A stretch of DNA of 34,574 bases from Methylotenera sp. (GTDB taxonomy: Bacteria; Pseudomonadota; Gammaproteobacteria; Burkholderiales; Methylophilaceae): the NCBI GenBank assembly GCA_005797835.1, contig SYKG01000011.1, positions 1 to 34,574 on the forward strand. Reading direction: 5' to 3'. A program made the translations under genes and the position numbers. Positions 25,775-34,574 of this stretch are shown here, in pieces. Each line of letters starts with the position of its first letter. Position 1 is the first letter of the stretch. Below the pieces are notes generated by a model, which saw nothing but the letters and a program-made list of their open reading frames with translations, was not told the origin of the DNA and did no database searches.

Positions 25775-27568
25775 ATGGATAACATTAGAAACTTTTCAAT
25801 CATCGCGCATATCGATCATGGTAAGTCGACTCTAGCCGATCGAATTATTCAATACTGTGGTGGCTTATCTGATCGTGAGATGGAAGCGCAGGTATTAGAT
25901 TCTATGGATCTCGAACGTGAGCGCGGTATCACGATCAAAGCGCAAACAGCAGCCCTACAATACAAAGCCCTAGATGGAAAAATCTATCATCTTAATCTTA
26001 TTGATACACCTGGACACGTAGACTTCTCTTATGAAGTGAGCCGTTCATTAGCTGCCTGCGAAGGTGCGCTTTTAGTGGTGGATGCAAGTCAAGGAGTTGA
26101 GGCGCAAACAGTGGCGAATTGTTATACCGCGATTGAGCAAGGTGTAGAAGTCACTCCTGTCTTAAATAAAATTGATTTGCCCTCCGCTGATCCCGATCGT
26201 GTGATTGAGGAAATTGGTGATGTGATTGGTATTGATGCGACCGATGCTATTCGTTGCTCTGCTAAAACTGGTGAAGGGATTCAAGACGTATTAGAAATAA
26301 TTGTTTCTAATGTGCCTCCTCCCAAAGGAGATATAACAAAATCTTTAAAAGCTTTAATCATTGATGCATGGTTTGATAACTATGTGGGTGTTGTAATGTT
26401 GGTCCGTGTAGTCGATGGTGTGTTGAAACCTAAAGATAAAATTAAATTGATGGCAACAGCCGATCAATATTTATGTGAACAAGTGGGTGTCTTCACACCC
26501 AAATCTAGAAATAAAGATTCACTTTCCGCAGGTGAGGTCGGTTTTATCATTGCCGGCATTAAGGAGCTTGCGAGTGCTAAAGTGGGTGATACGGTTACCA
26601 CGGCAGATCGCCCAGCTTCAAGACCTTTAAGTGGCTTTAAGGAAGTCAAGCCACAAGTGTTCGCAGGACTTTACCCCGTTGAATCCAATCACTTCGAAGC
26701 CTTAAGAACTGCTTTAGAAAAATTAAGTTTAAATGATTCATCGCTTCGATTTGAGCCAGAGAATTCAACAGCCCTAGGATTTGGATTTCGTTGCGGTTTC
26801 TTAGGCCTCCTACATATGGATATTGTGCAAGAACGTTTAGAGCGAGAGTACGATATGGATTTGATCACGACAGCACCGACCGTTGTGTACGAGCTTTTAA
26901 AAAGAGACGGTGATGTCATTCAAATTGAAAATCCATCTAAATTACCTGATACATCTCGCATCGAAGAAATTCGTGAACCGATTATTCTTATTAATTTACT
27001 GATGCCTCAAGACTATGTAGGGCCTGTCATGACCCTATGTAACGGTAAGCGAGGGATTCAAAAAAATATGCAGTACTTGGGTCGACAAGTGATGCTCACT
27101 TATGAAATGCCACTGAATGAAGTGGTCCTTGATTTCTTTGATCGATTAAAATCAATTTCAAAAGGTTATGCATCGATGGATTATGAATTTTTAGCATTTA
27201 GAGCAGCTGATCTAGTGAAGCTTGATATCATGGTGAATGGGGACAGGGTAGATGCGTTGTCATTAATTGTGCATCGTTCCAATAGTGTTTATCGAGGACG
27301 AGAAGTTGCAGCCAAAATGCGTGAATTGATTCCAAGGCAAATGTTTGATGTGGCGATCCAGTCATCGATTGGTGCACATATTATTGCGCGTGAAACAGTA
27401 AAAGCGATGCGTAAGAATGTGCTCGCAAAATGTTATGGTGGCGATATTTCGCGTAAGAAGAAATTATTAGAAAAACAAAAAGAGGGTAAGAAGCGCATGA
27501 AGCAAGTGGGTAATGTTGAAATTCCTCAAGAAGCATTCTTAGCTATTTTAAGGGTTGAGGAAAAATGA
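25775..27568 (+). CDS. lepA: Elongation factor 4 (LepA)
   Basis: LepA is a ribosome-associated GTPase with roles in translation and 30S assembly. The ATG at 25775 gives the standard start [19 protein letters not shown]; an adjacent TTG one codon earlier is less likely. The 597-residue product (E. coli 599) has the G1 motif AHIDHGKS at 11-18, the switch-region DTPGHVDF near 79, NKIDLP near 133, then EF-G-like domains and the LepA-specific C-terminal domain ([25 protein letters not shown]). Its stop overlaps lepB as ATGA. Confidence 0.96.
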   Translation: MDNIRNFSIIAHIDHGKSTLADRIIQYCGGLSDREMEAQVLDSMDLERERGITIKAQTAALQYKALDGKIYHLNLIDTPGHVDFSYEVSRSLAACEGALLVVDASQGVEAQTVANCYTAIEQGVEVTPVLNKIDLPSADPDRVIEEIGDVIGIDATDAIRCSAKTGEGIQDVLEIIVSNVPPPKGDITKSLKALIIDAWFDNYVGVVMLVRVVDGVLKPKDKIKLMATADQYLCEQVGVFTPKSRNKDSLSAGEVGFIIAGIKELASAKVGDTVTTADRPASRPLSGFKEVKPQVFAGLYPVESNHFEALRTALEKLSLNDSSLRFEPENSTALGFGFRCGFLGLLHMDIVQERLEREYDMDLITTAPTVVYELLKRDGDVIQIENPSKLPDTSRIEEIREPIILINLLMPQDYVGPVMTLCNGKRGIQKNMQYLGRQVMLTYEMPLNEVVLDFFDRLKSISKGYASMDYEFLAFRAADLVKLDIMVNGDRVDALSLIVHRSNSVYRGREVAAKMRELIPRQMFDVAIQSSIGAHIIARETVKAMRKNVLAKCYGGDISRKKKLLEKQKEGKKRMKQVGNVEIPQEAFLAILRVEEK

Positions 27569-28308
27569 TTTTTGCATTGGTGATATTAATTGTTCTTGTA
27601 ATTACAGGACTCATTTGGCTTCTTGATATTTTTATCTTAAGCAAAAAAAGAGCGACCAATGCAAAGGAGCCTATACTCGTTGAATATTCTAAAAGTTTTT
27701 TCCCTGTAATTCTTTTAGTATTCTTTATTCGCTCATTTCTTGCAGAGCCCTTTAAAATTCCTTCAGGCTCGATGATGCCAACCCTTTTGGCAGGAGATTT
27801 TATTTTAGTGAATAAATTTAGTTATGGTGTTCGACTACCTATTTTAAATCACACAATGATAAAAGTTGGGAAACCTCAACGAGGGGATGTATTTGTCTTT
27901 CACTATCCACCTAAACCATCAATTGAGTATATCAAGCGTGTAGTCGGCCTTCCAGGAGATGTTATTGAATATAAAAGTAAAATACTTTTTATTAATGGTA
28001 AAAAGGTAGAACAAATATTTGTGGATAGATATTCTTATGTTATGAATCAAATTCATAATATTGAAGCCAAAGAACTCAAAGAAGTCTTAGGAGATGTCAC
28101 TCACTCCATTTTAATTCATGACCTGCCAGGCGATGATTTTAAATTTGAAGTACCTAAAGATCACTATTTAGCATTTGGTGATAATCGAGATAATAGTGCC
28201 GATAGTCGCGTATGGGGTTTTGTGCCTGAACATAACTTAGTGGGCCGTGCTTTTTTTATTTGGTTCAACTTTGGCGAATTTAAACGTATTGGGACCGTCA
28301 TTCACTAA
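27565..28308 (+). CDS. lepB: Signal peptidase I
   Basis: LepB removes signal peptides from exported proteins at the outer face of the inner membrane. The 247-residue product has two N-terminal membrane segments (about 2-26 and 45-58), the catalytic Ser69 in [10 protein letters not shown], the general base Lys124 in [11 protein letters not shown], and the C-terminal box [11 protein letters not shown] near 210. It is shorter than E. coli LepB (324), lacking part of the extra domain. It overlaps lepA (ATGA) and rnc (TAATG). Confidence 0.95.
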   Translation: MIFALVILIVLVITGLIWLLDIFILSKKRATNAKEPILVEYSKSFFPVILLVFFIRSFLAEPFKIPSGSMMPTLLAGDFILVNKFSYGVRLPILNHTMIKVGKPQRGDVFVFHYPPKPSIEYIKRVVGLPGDVIEYKSKILFINGKKVEQIFVDRYSYVMNQIHNIEAKELKEVLGDVTHSILIHDLPGDDFKFEVPKDHYLAFGDNRDNSADSRVWGFVPEHNLVGRAFFIWFNFGEFKRIGTVIH

Positions 28309-28994
28309 TGGATAAAGAGCGCCAGGCTTCGTTAAGTCGAATTATCCACTACACTTTTCATGATTCTTTATTGATGATCACAGCGCTGACTCACCGAAGT
28401 TTTTCAGCAGAGCATAATGAACGACTCGAATTTTTAGGTGACAGTATCTTAAACTTTATTATTGCTGAAGAGCTTTATAAAAGATTTCCTCTAATTAATG
28501 AGGGAGACTTGAGTCGCTTACGAGCCTTACTTGTGAAAGAAAGTTCGTTGAGTGCTATTGCAACTTCTATTGGTTTAGGTGACTTTATCCGATTGGGCGA
28601 GGGTGAATTAAAAAGTGCAGGGTGGCGACGCCCGTCTATCTTGGCAGATACTTTCGAATCTATCATTGGTGCCATTTATTTAGATGGGGGTATTGAACCT
28701 ACCTACCAATTTGTTTTGCGTTTCTTTGAAAAGCAATTGGATGAGATTGATCCTAAGCTTATTCAAAAAGACTCTAAAACATTACTGCAAGAACTATTAC
28801 AAGGTAAGAAGAATGATCTACCTATTTATACCGTAGTCTCCATCGAGGGTGAGGCACATAGTCAAACCTTTACCATTGAATGTACAATTCAAAAATTGAA
28901 TATTAAAACACAAGGTGAGGGTAATAGTCGTCGTATTGCAGAACAAGACGCTGCATCAAAAGCTTATCAATTAGTGTTGCAATCCATCGAATGA
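28308..28994 (+). CDS. rnc: Ribonuclease III
   Basis: RNase III cuts double-stranded RNA and matures rRNA. The 228-residue product has the signature NERLEFLGDS, with metal-site residues Glu38, Glu41, Asp45, Glu65, Asp114 and Glu117 all in the E. coli positions. The double-stranded-RNA-binding domain occupies about 155-226 (DSKTLLQELLQGK through NSRRIAEQDAASKAYQLVL). The ATG overlaps the lepB stop by one base, and its stop overlaps the era start. Confidence 0.96.
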   Translation: MDKERQASLSRIIHYTFHDSLLMITALTHRSFSAEHNERLEFLGDSILNFIIAEELYKRFPLINEGDLSRLRALLVKESSLSAIATSIGLGDFIRLGEGELKSAGWRRPSILADTFESIIGAIYLDGGIEPTYQFVLRFFEKQLDEIDPKLIQKDSKTLLQELLQGKKNDLPIYTVVSIEGEAHSQTFTIECTIQKLNIKTQGEGNSRRIAEQDAASKAYQLVLQSIE

Positions 28995-29881
28995 GTCAAG
29001 AAAAAATCACACGCTGCGGTACCATTGCGATTGTGGGAAGACCTAATGTAGGAAAATCGACACTTCTTAATTATTTAGTCGGCAGTAAAATTAGTATTAC
29101 TTCTAAGAAAGCGCAGACGACTCGCTATCAATTACTTGGGATTCAGACAATTGATGACACTCAGTTTCTCTTTATTGATACACCTGGATTTCAGCTTAAA
29201 TATTTAAATTTAATAAATAAGGGTTTAAATAAAACAGTGCATCAAGTTTTAAGTGAAGTAGATGTGGTTCTTTTTGTGATTGAATCCCGGGGGATGACAG
29301 AGGAAGATCAAGCAGTGATGAAATTAATTCCCAAAGATCGTCCGACGATTCTCGTCATGAATAAAGTGGATTTAATGAAAGATAAAAATGCACTTCTAAA
29401 AGAAATTAAAATGATGAGCGAGTCATATACATTTAAAGCTATGGTGCCTGTGAGTGCTAAAAAAAATAAACACTTAGATCATTTGTTATCGACCGTCCGA
29501 GATTTTTTACCTGAGCAAGCTTTTATTTATGGTGAGGATGAAGTCACCGATAAGAGTGAGCGTTTTTTAGCATCAGAAATTATTCGTGAAAAAGTATTTC
29601 GTTTGACGGGTCAAGAAGTTCCTTATTCGATTGCAGTTGAAATTGAAAAATTTGAAGTTGAAGGAAATTTACGCCGTATCTTTGCTGCCATTATTGTTGA
29701 TAAGGAAAGTCAGAAGCCTATGTTGATTGGTAAAGAAGGTGAAAAGTTAAAACAGATTTCAACTGAATCGAGACAAGATATGGAAACACTGTTTGGTGGG
29801 AAGGTTTGGCTTGAGACTTGGGTTAAAGTAAAAAGTGGTTGGTCAACGGATCAACGTGTTTTAAAATCCTTAGGCCTTTAA
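28991..29881 (+). CDS. era: GTPase Era
   Basis: Era is an essential GTPase that binds 16S rRNA near the 3' end during 30S assembly. The 296-residue product has G1 at 16-23 (GRPNVGKS), G3 DTPG at 63-66 and G4 NKVD at 124-127. The C-terminal KH domain is seen around 205-285 (PMLIGKEGEKLKQIS, KVWLETWVKVK). It overlaps rnc as ATGA, a coupling conserved across proteobacteria. Confidence 0.96.
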   Translation: MSQEKITRCGTIAIVGRPNVGKSTLLNYLVGSKISITSKKAQTTRYQLLGIQTIDDTQFLFIDTPGFQLKYLNLINKGLNKTVHQVLSEVDVVLFVIESRGMTEEDQAVMKLIPKDRPTILVMNKVDLMKDKNALLKEIKMMSESYTFKAMVPVSAKKNKHLDHLLSTVRDFLPEQAFIYGEDEVTDKSERFLASEIIREKVFRLTGQEVPYSIAVEIEKFEVEGNLRRIFAAIIVDKESQKPMLIGKEGEKLKQISTESRQDMETLFGGKVWLETWVKVKSGWSTDQRVLKSLGL

Positions 29882-29889
29882 TTTTTTAA

Positions 29890-30606
29890 ATGGCAACCCC
29901 TTATGACCGACAAGAAAATCAACGTGTGTATATCTTGCACACCTATCCTTTTAAAGAAACAAGTTTAATTGCAGAAATTTTTACAGAAAAATTTGGTCGT
30001 ATTTCCTTAGTGGCAAAGGGAGCGCGTCGACCAAGATCTGCTATTCGAGGTATGTTGCAATCTTTTCAGATTTTACTTGCGAACTGGTCAGGTAAATCTG
30101 AACTTAAAAGTTTAAATGGATTAGAGTGGTGTGAAAAACTGACTATCCTAGAGGGCGATACATTGATGTGTGGATTTTATCTTAATGAACTGATGATACG
30201 TTTATTACCAAGAGATGAGCCTTACCCTGACCTCTTTCATTTTTATCATGAGACTATTCGAGCCTTAAGCGAAGGTCATGAACTCACGATCACATTGCGT
30301 CGATTTGAATTGAAACTTTTACAAGCTCTGGGTTATGCGGTCACTTTAGATCGGGATGAAGATTCAAATCCGATTATCCCTGATAAAATGTACCGTTATG
30401 AAGCTGAATATGGGGCCTGTGATTTAACGAAGACAGATCATGGTATTAAAGTGCTAGGTAAAACTCTTATTGATATGGCAAACGATCAATATATTGATAA
30501 AGAGACACAACAACAAAGTAAACAATTGATGCGATATCTGTTAGGTTTTTATTTAGGTGACAAACCCCTTCATTCAAAACAACTCTTTGTCGATTTACAA
30601 GGATAA
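29890..30606 (+). CDS. recO: DNA repair protein RecO
   Basis: RecO works with RecR to load RecA onto gaps coated with single-strand-binding protein. The 238-residue product has the N-terminal OB-fold ([36 protein letters not shown]) and a helical C-terminal domain. The four-cysteine zinc site found in some RecO proteins is absent, as in E. coli. It follows era by 8 bases and precedes pdxJ, the usual proteobacterial order. Confidence 0.93.
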   Translation: MATPYDRQENQRVYILHTYPFKETSLIAEIFTEKFGRISLVAKGARRPRSAIRGMLQSFQILLANWSGKSELKSLNGLEWCEKLTILEGDTLMCGFYLNELMIRLLPRDEPYPDLFHFYHETIRALSEGHELTITLRRFELKLLQALGYAVTLDRDEDSNPIIPDKMYRYEAEYGACDLTKTDHGIKVLGKTLIDMANDQYIDKETQQQSKQLMRYLLGFYLGDKPLHSKQLFVDLQG

Positions 30607-30614
30607 GACCCTTT

Positions 30615-31340
30615 ATGATTAAGCTTGGTATTAATATTGATCACGTAGCGACACTGCGACAAGCGCGCGGTACAAAGTATCCAAGCGTCGTTGAGGCAGC
30701 ACTTCGTGCTGAGCAAGCGGGTGCGGATAGTATTACACTTCACCTGCGTGAGGATCGACGTCATATGCAAGATGAAGATATTTTTGCTATTCGTCCTTTG
30801 CTCCAAACAAAAATGAATTTAGAGTTAGCAGCGACTGATGAAATGATTGCGATTGCGTCGCAAGTGAAACCTCAAGATGTATGTATTGTGCCCGAAAGAC
30901 GAGAAGAGAGGACTACTGAAGGCGGATTAAATATAAAAGACACCTATGAGCAGCTCTACCGAGCAACACAGACACTCACTGAACAGGGTAGTCGAGTATC
31001 TCTTTTTATTGCACCTGATTTAAAAGATATTGATTTAGCAAAAAAGATGGGGGTACCCGTAATTGAAATTCATACGGGTAGCTATGCAGATGCAGATAAC
31101 GAGATTTCAAAACAAAAAGAATTGAAGCGCGTCACGGATGCAGCAGCCCATGCTTTATCCTTAGGCCTTACTGTAAATGCAGGACATGGCCTTCATTATC
31201 ATAATGTGAATTTGATCGCAGGGATTTCTGGCATCGACGAACTTAATATTGGACATGCGATTGTAGCGCATGCACTCTTTGTGGGTTGGGATAATGCGGT
31301 ACGTGAAATGAAACTATTATTACGTAACTATTCAACGTGA
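30615..31340 (+). CDS. pdxJ: Pyridoxine 5'-phosphate synthase
   Basis: PdxJ joins 3-amino-2-oxopropyl phosphate and 1-deoxyxylulose 5-phosphate to make pyridoxine phosphate (vitamin B6). The 241-residue TIM barrel (E. coli 243) shows [18 protein letters not shown] at the start, His43 and Glu70 as likely catalytic residues, and [11 protein letters not shown] near 190. PLP made by this route is the cofactor of the two cysteine desulfurases nearby, though there is no direct operon link. Confidence 0.96.
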   Translation: MIKLGINIDHVATLRQARGTKYPSVVEAALRAEQAGADSITLHLREDRRHMQDEDIFAIRPLLQTKMNLELAATDEMIAIASQVKPQDVCIVPERREERTTEGGLNIKDTYEQLYRATQTLTEQGSRVSLFIAPDLKDIDLAKKMGVPVIEIHTGSYADADNEISKQKELKRVTDAAAHALSLGLTVNAGHGLHYHNVNLIAGISGIDELNIGHAIVAHALFVGWDNAVREMKLLLRNYST

Positions 31341-31362
31341 TGTTAAAAAAGATAATTTTATT

Positions 31363-31740
31363 ATGATTTTTGGAATTGGTACTGATGTTGTTGAGGTTTC
31401 TCGCATTCATGATTCTATTGAAAAATTTGGGGATACGTTTGCACGACGAATTTTAAGTGACTCTGAATTTGAGGGTTATTTAAAGTCAAGAACCCAATCA
31501 CGGTTTTTGGCGAAACGATTTGCCGCCAAAGAAGCGTTTGCAAAAGCGCTCGGGACTGGTTTTAGATCACCAGTGCGCTTTCAAAATATTAGGGTGAGCC
31601 ATGATGCTCTCGGGAAACCTATTTTAGAATTTGATGTAGCTTTAAAAAACTATTTAAAAGAAAAAAATATCTTAAGTCAGCATATTTCTATCTCAGATGA
31701 AAAGAATATTGCCACTGCCTTTGTGGTATTAGAAATTTAA
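31363..31740 (+). CDS. acpS: Holo-[acyl-carrier-protein] synthase
   Basis: AcpS transfers the 4'-phosphopantetheine arm from CoA to acyl carrier protein. The 125-residue product has both signature motifs: Asp8 in GIGTDVVEVSRI and Glu57 in RFAAKEAFAKALGTG, which hold the magnesium ion. Length is typical. It follows pdxJ in the conserved order. Confidence 0.95.
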   Translation: MIFGIGTDVVEVSRIHDSIEKFGDTFARRILSDSEFEGYLKSRTQSRFLAKRFAAKEAFAKALGTGFRSPVRFQNIRVSHDALGKPILEFDVALKNYLKEKNILSQHISISDEKNIATAFVVLEI

Positions 31741-31749
31741 GATTTTGCA

Positions 31750-32499
31750 ATGGCAGATATTGATTTCAATAGACGTTTTGGTGGAGTCGAGCGTCTGTAT
31801 GGAAAAAAAGCCTTAGATCGCTTTCAAAGCGCGCATATCTCAGTCGTAGGTATCGGTGGTGTTGGATCTTGGGCAGCGGAAGCATTAGCCCGAAATGCCG
31901 TTGGAAAAATCACACTGATCGATTTGGATCACATAGTAGAATCAAATATCAATCGACAAATCCACGCACAGAGTCAAACACTCGGACAGTCTAAAGTATT
32001 GGCAATGAAAGAAAGAATTTTAGAAATTAATCCTGCGTGCGAAGTTCTAGTGATCGATGACTTTATAACGAATGAAAATATCGCCTCACTCATTCAGTCA
32101 AATTTTGATGCAGTCATTGATGCGATTGATCAGGCATCAGTCAAAACAAGCCTAGCACTTCATTCATTAAAAGAAAAAATCCCACTTATCATGACAGGGG
32201 GAGCAGGGGGGCGCATAGATCCCTTTCTAATTAAGTTCGCTGATTTAAGTCTAACTCATGGCGATAGGCTCACTGCAAAGATTAGGCATGATATAAAAAA
32301 AGTATTGCAATTAAAAGAATCACAAAAGATAGGTATTGATGTCGTCTTCACCGATGAAGTGATGATCAAACCAGAAGAAGCTTGTGAAACGGGCGAGGCA
32401 CTCACAGGCCTCCATTGTGGTGGTTATGGTTCAAGTGTTATGGTGACAGCGACTTTTGGATTTATGGCAGCATCTTTAGCTTTAAAGAAATTACTATAA
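31750..32499 (+). CDS. tcdA: tRNA threonylcarbamoyladenosine dehydratase TcdA (ThiF/E1-like)
   Basis: TcdA uses ATP to cyclise threonylcarbamoyladenosine at position 37 of tRNAs. The 249-residue E1-like protein has the nucleotide-binding loop GIGGVGSW at 34-41, Asp58 in ITLIDLD, and the conserved SNINRQIHA near 64. It ends in a short hydrophobic stretch (VTATFGFMAASLALKKLL), as in E. coli TcdA. It depends on sulfur delivery by the CsdA/CsdE type system in E. coli; no csdE is seen here. Confidence 0.9.
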   Translation: MADIDFNRRFGGVERLYGKKALDRFQSAHISVVGIGGVGSWAAEALARNAVGKITLIDLDHIVESNINRQIHAQSQTLGQSKVLAMKERILEINPACEVLVIDDFITNENIASLIQSNFDAVIDAIDQASVKTSLALHSLKEKIPLIMTGGAGGRIDPFLIKFADLSLTHGDRLTAKIRHDIKKVLQLKESQKIGIDVVFTDEVMIKPEEACETGEALTGLHCGGYGSSVMVTATFGFMAASLALKKLL

Positions 32500-32514
32500 A
32501 AGTTTTTTATTGCA

Positions 32515-32542
32515 CTTGAAATTTTAGTTTTCACCCCCATTT
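32515..32542 (+). promoter_or_regulatory. Sigma-32 heat-shock promoter of htpG
   Basis: CTTGAAA (32515-32521), a 13-base spacer, then CCCCATTT (32535-32542) fits the E. coli sigma-32 consensus CTTGAAA N13-15 CCCCATNT at all defined positions. It lies about 40 bases before the htpG ATG. Confidence 0.88.
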
Positions 32543-32582
32543 TTTCTACATCAACATTACATCTTTTTAAAAGGTATTTGAC

Positions 32583-34472
32583 ATGGCAACAAAAAAAAAC
32601 GTATCTGAAAAATTAGTCTTCCAGGCGGAAGTAAAACAACTACTGCATCTCATGATTCACTCTTTATATAGCAATAAAGAGATTGTCATTCGTGAGTTGA
32701 TCTCAAATGCAAGTGATGCCGCCGATAAGTTGCGCTTTGAAGCGCTGAAAGATGCAAGCCTTTATGAAAAAGATCCTGAATTAAAAATTAGAATAAGCTT
32801 TGATAAAAAAGCTCGTACCTTAACTATCTCAGATAACGGTATTGGCATGAGTCGAGATGAGGTCATCAGCAATATCGGTACGATTGCAAAATCAGGCACC
32901 AAAGAGTTCTTAAGTACTTTAACTGGTGATCAAGCTAAAGATGCTAATTTGATTGGCCAATTTGGTGTGGGCTTTTATTCTTCATTCATCATTGCAGAAA
33001 AAGTCACTGTGATTACCCGAAGAGCTGGGAGCTCTCAGGGGGTGAAGTGGGAATCCGAAGGTGCAGGGGAATACACAATCAGTGAAATAGATAAAGATAA
33101 GCGTGGTACCGATATCATCCTACATCTTAAAAAAGATGAAGATGAATTCTTAAGTGACTGGACGTTAAAGAGCAATATTAAAAAATATTCAGATCACATT
33201 ACACTTCCTATTGTCATGAAGAAATCTGAATGGAAAGATGGCGAAGAAATTCCCACAGATGAAGATGAAACAGTGAATGCAGCGTCAGCACTTTGGGCTC
33301 GAAATAAAAATGAAATCAAGGAAGAGGAATATAAAGATTTTTATAAAAATCTTTCATACGATCAAGAACCACCGCTCATATATTCTCATAATCGTATTGA
33401 GGGTAAGCAAGAATATATTTCACTTCTTTATATACCCGCTAAAGCCCCTTTTGATTTATTTGATCGCGAACGTCATCATGGTTTGAAGCTCTATGTAAAG
33501 CGTATCTTTATTATGGAAGCCTCAGAAAAACTCATGCCAAATTATTTACGTTTTGTTAAAGGTGTGATTGATAGCGCAGATCTTCCTTTAAACGTCTCCC
33601 GAGAAATTTTACAAGACAGCAAGGAGGTTGAAGTCATTCGTGCTGGTACGACTAAAAAAATTCTTGATCTACTAGAGGAAATGAGTGAGAAAAAGCCAGA
33701 CGATTATAAAAATTTCTGGAAAGAATTTGGTGCGGTAATGAAAGAGGGACACAGTGAAGATTTTGCAAACCGAGAAAAAATTGCAAAACTTTTTCGATTT
33801 AATTCCACGATTGAAGAGTCAGATGCACAAGTCGTGTCTTTGAAAGAATATATTGCTCGTATGAAAGAAGGACAAGAAGTGATCTACTTTATCACGGCAG
33901 ATTCTTATGAGGGCGCGAAGCATAGTCCCCATTTAGAAATTTTTAAGAAAAAAGGTATTGAAGTTTTCCTTATGAGTGATCGTGTTGATGAATGGCTACT
34001 TTCTACCTTTCATGAATTTGAAGGTAAGAAATTGCAATCCATTGCCAAAGGCGATCTTGATTTAGGAAAGCTCGAAGACGACAAAGAAAAAGAAGAGAAA
34101 AAGAAAATCGAGAAGGATGCAAAATCCCTTGTTGAAAAAATTCAGAAAGCCTTAGGTGAGAAAGTGAAGGAAGTAAAAGTGACACATCGCTTGACAGACT
34201 CACCTGCATGCTTGGTCGCAGGCGAGCATGATCTATCCGGTAACCTTGAACGTCTCCTCAAAGCTGCGGGACAAAAAACTCCTGAGTCAAAACCCATTTT
34301 AGAAATTAATCCAACGCATAAGCTGATTCAGAAGCTAGAACAAACAAGTGATGCAACGCGCTTCAATGATTTTGTGGAAGTGATTTTTGATCAAGCCCTG
34401 ATTTCTGAGGGTGGCCAGCTGAAGGATCCCGTTGCTTTTGTAAAGAAAATTAATCAATTTTTAGTTGAATAG
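32583..34472 (+). CDS. htpG: Chaperone HtpG (Hsp90)
   Basis: HtpG is the bacterial Hsp90, an ATP-driven dimeric chaperone. The 629-residue product (E. coli 624) has the GHKL ATP-binding domain with [15 protein letters not shown] near 38, DNGIGMS near 85 and [11 protein letters not shown] near 122. A middle domain (about 235-500) holds [11 protein letters not shown], and the C-terminal dimerisation domain follows. AAGG lies 9 bases before the ATG. It is separated from tcdA by 83 bases carrying its own heat-shock promoter. Confidence 0.97.
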   Translation: MATKKNVSEKLVFQAEVKQLLHLMIHSLYSNKEIVIRELISNASDAADKLRFEALKDASLYEKDPELKIRISFDKKARTLTISDNGIGMSRDEVISNIGTIAKSGTKEFLSTLTGDQAKDANLIGQFGVGFYSSFIIAEKVTVITRRAGSSQGVKWESEGAGEYTISEIDKDKRGTDIILHLKKDEDEFLSDWTLKSNIKKYSDHITLPIVMKKSEWKDGEEIPTDEDETVNAASALWARNKNEIKEEEYKDFYKNLSYDQEPPLIYSHNRIEGKQEYISLLYIPAKAPFDLFDRERHHGLKLYVKRIFIMEASEKLMPNYLRFVKGVIDSADLPLNVSREILQDSKEVEVIRAGTTKKILDLLEEMSEKKPDDYKNFWKEFGAVMKEGHSEDFANREKIAKLFRFNSTIEESDAQVVSLKEYIARMKEGQEVIYFITADSYEGAKHSPHLEIFKKKGIEVFLMSDRVDEWLLSTFHEFEGKKLQSIAKGDLDLGKLEDDKEKEEKKKIEKDAKSLVEKIQKALGEKVKEVKVTHRLTDSPACLVAGEHDLSGNLERLLKAAGQKTPESKPILEINPTHKLIQKLEQTSDATRFNDFVEVIFDQALISEGGQLKDPVAFVKKINQFLVE

Positions 34473-34497
34473 ACAAGGCTTTGCGGGCTGGGAATGT

Positions 34498-34527
34498 TTG
34501 ACAGTCTTTCTGAAAAGATGCTATAGT
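34498..34527 (+). promoter_or_regulatory. Sigma-70 promoter for tRNA-fMet
   Basis: TTGACA (34498-34503) is a perfect -35; TATAGT (34522-34527) is a good -10; the spacer is 18 bases. The GC-rich stretch after the -10 (CTCGCC) resembles the discriminator of growth-rate-controlled stable RNA promoters. A small stem, TCTGC (34536-34540) with GCAGA (34550-34554), could form in the 5' leader ahead of RNase P cleavage. The bases 34473-34497 after htpG show no clear terminator. Confidence 0.85.
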
Positions 34528-34559
34528 CTCGCCTCTCTGCGTCACGAATGCAGATCGAT

Positions 34560-34574
34560 CGCGGGGTGGAGCAG
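34560..34574 (+). tRNA. Initiator tRNA-fMet (partial, first 15 bases)
   Basis: CGCGGGGTGGAGCAG is identical to the 5' end of E. coli tRNA-fMet: the acceptor 5' strand CGCGGGG with the initiator-type C1, then T8, GGAGCAG of the D-arm. The gene runs off the window edge, so the CAU anticodon cannot be seen. The strong promoter just upstream supports it. Confidence 0.85.

Noticed and set aside
1-34574. Mobile elements, prophage, toxin-antitoxin pairs, defence genes, CRISPR or large repeats.
   Set aside because: Read through on both strands and none seen; gene order is that of a conserved chromosomal backbone.

Overview
The window is a gene-dense chromosomal stretch of roughly 40 % GC (estimated by eye) from a Gram-negative proteobacterium. 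Gene order and protein content point to a betaproteobacterium, most likely a small-genome methylotroph of the Methylophilaceae type. The supporting features are the order rpoE-rseA-rseB-rseC-mucD-lepA-lepB-rnc-era-recO-pdxJ-acpS, a complete isc operon, divergent nadB/rpoE and trmJ/suhB pairs, very short intergenic gaps and AT-rich codon use. This placement is an inference; no rRNA gene is present to confirm it. I see no insertion sequence, prophage, CRISPR array or integron, and no gap reaches 300 bases.

Layout. 1-3573 (minus): phosphate transport operon pstS-pstC-pstA-pstB, with pstB cut by the window edge and a perfect Pho box before pstS. 3715-7000 (plus): prfB with its programmed +1 frameshift, lysS, and a beta-class carbonic anhydrase. 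7248-8714 (plus): an OprP/OprO-type phosphate-selective porin, again behind a Pho-box-like sequence, closed by a strong terminator. 8969-15360 (minus): iscR, a second NifS-like cysteine desulfurase, iscS, iscU, iscA, hscB, hscA, fdx. 15444-16994 (minus): cysE and trmJ. 17085-17885 (plus): suhB. 17897-21515 (minus): a PA2778-type C39-like peptidase lipoprotein with its small PA2779-type partner, a SlyD-like prolyl isomerase, and nadB. 21616-25659 (plus): the sigma-E envelope-stress operon rpoE-rseA-rseB-rseC-mucD. 25775-32499 (plus): lepA-lepB-rnc-era-recO-pdxJ-acpS-tcdA. 32583-34472 (plus): htpG behind a textbook sigma-32 promoter. 34560 onward: the first 15 bases of initiator tRNA-fMet behind a strong sigma-70 promoter.

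How the parts work together. The Pst transporter and the anion porin form one phosphate-starvation response, taking phosphate across the outer and then the inner membrane. The isc block makes iron-sulfur clusters from cysteine, and cysE, just upstream, makes the cysteine precursor O-acetylserine. A sequence before cysE matches the IscR-like site before iscR at 20 of 25 positions, which suggests cysteine supply and cluster assembly share a regulator. The rpoE block senses misfolded envelope proteins and includes the periplasmic protease.

I did not find a convincing undescribed system. Most of the window is well-known housekeeping machinery. The points most worth a second look are the second IscR-like site at cysE, the tandem cysteine desulfurases, the terminator-like hairpin inside the signal-peptide region of the PA2778-type gene, and the unusual N-terminus of RpoE.
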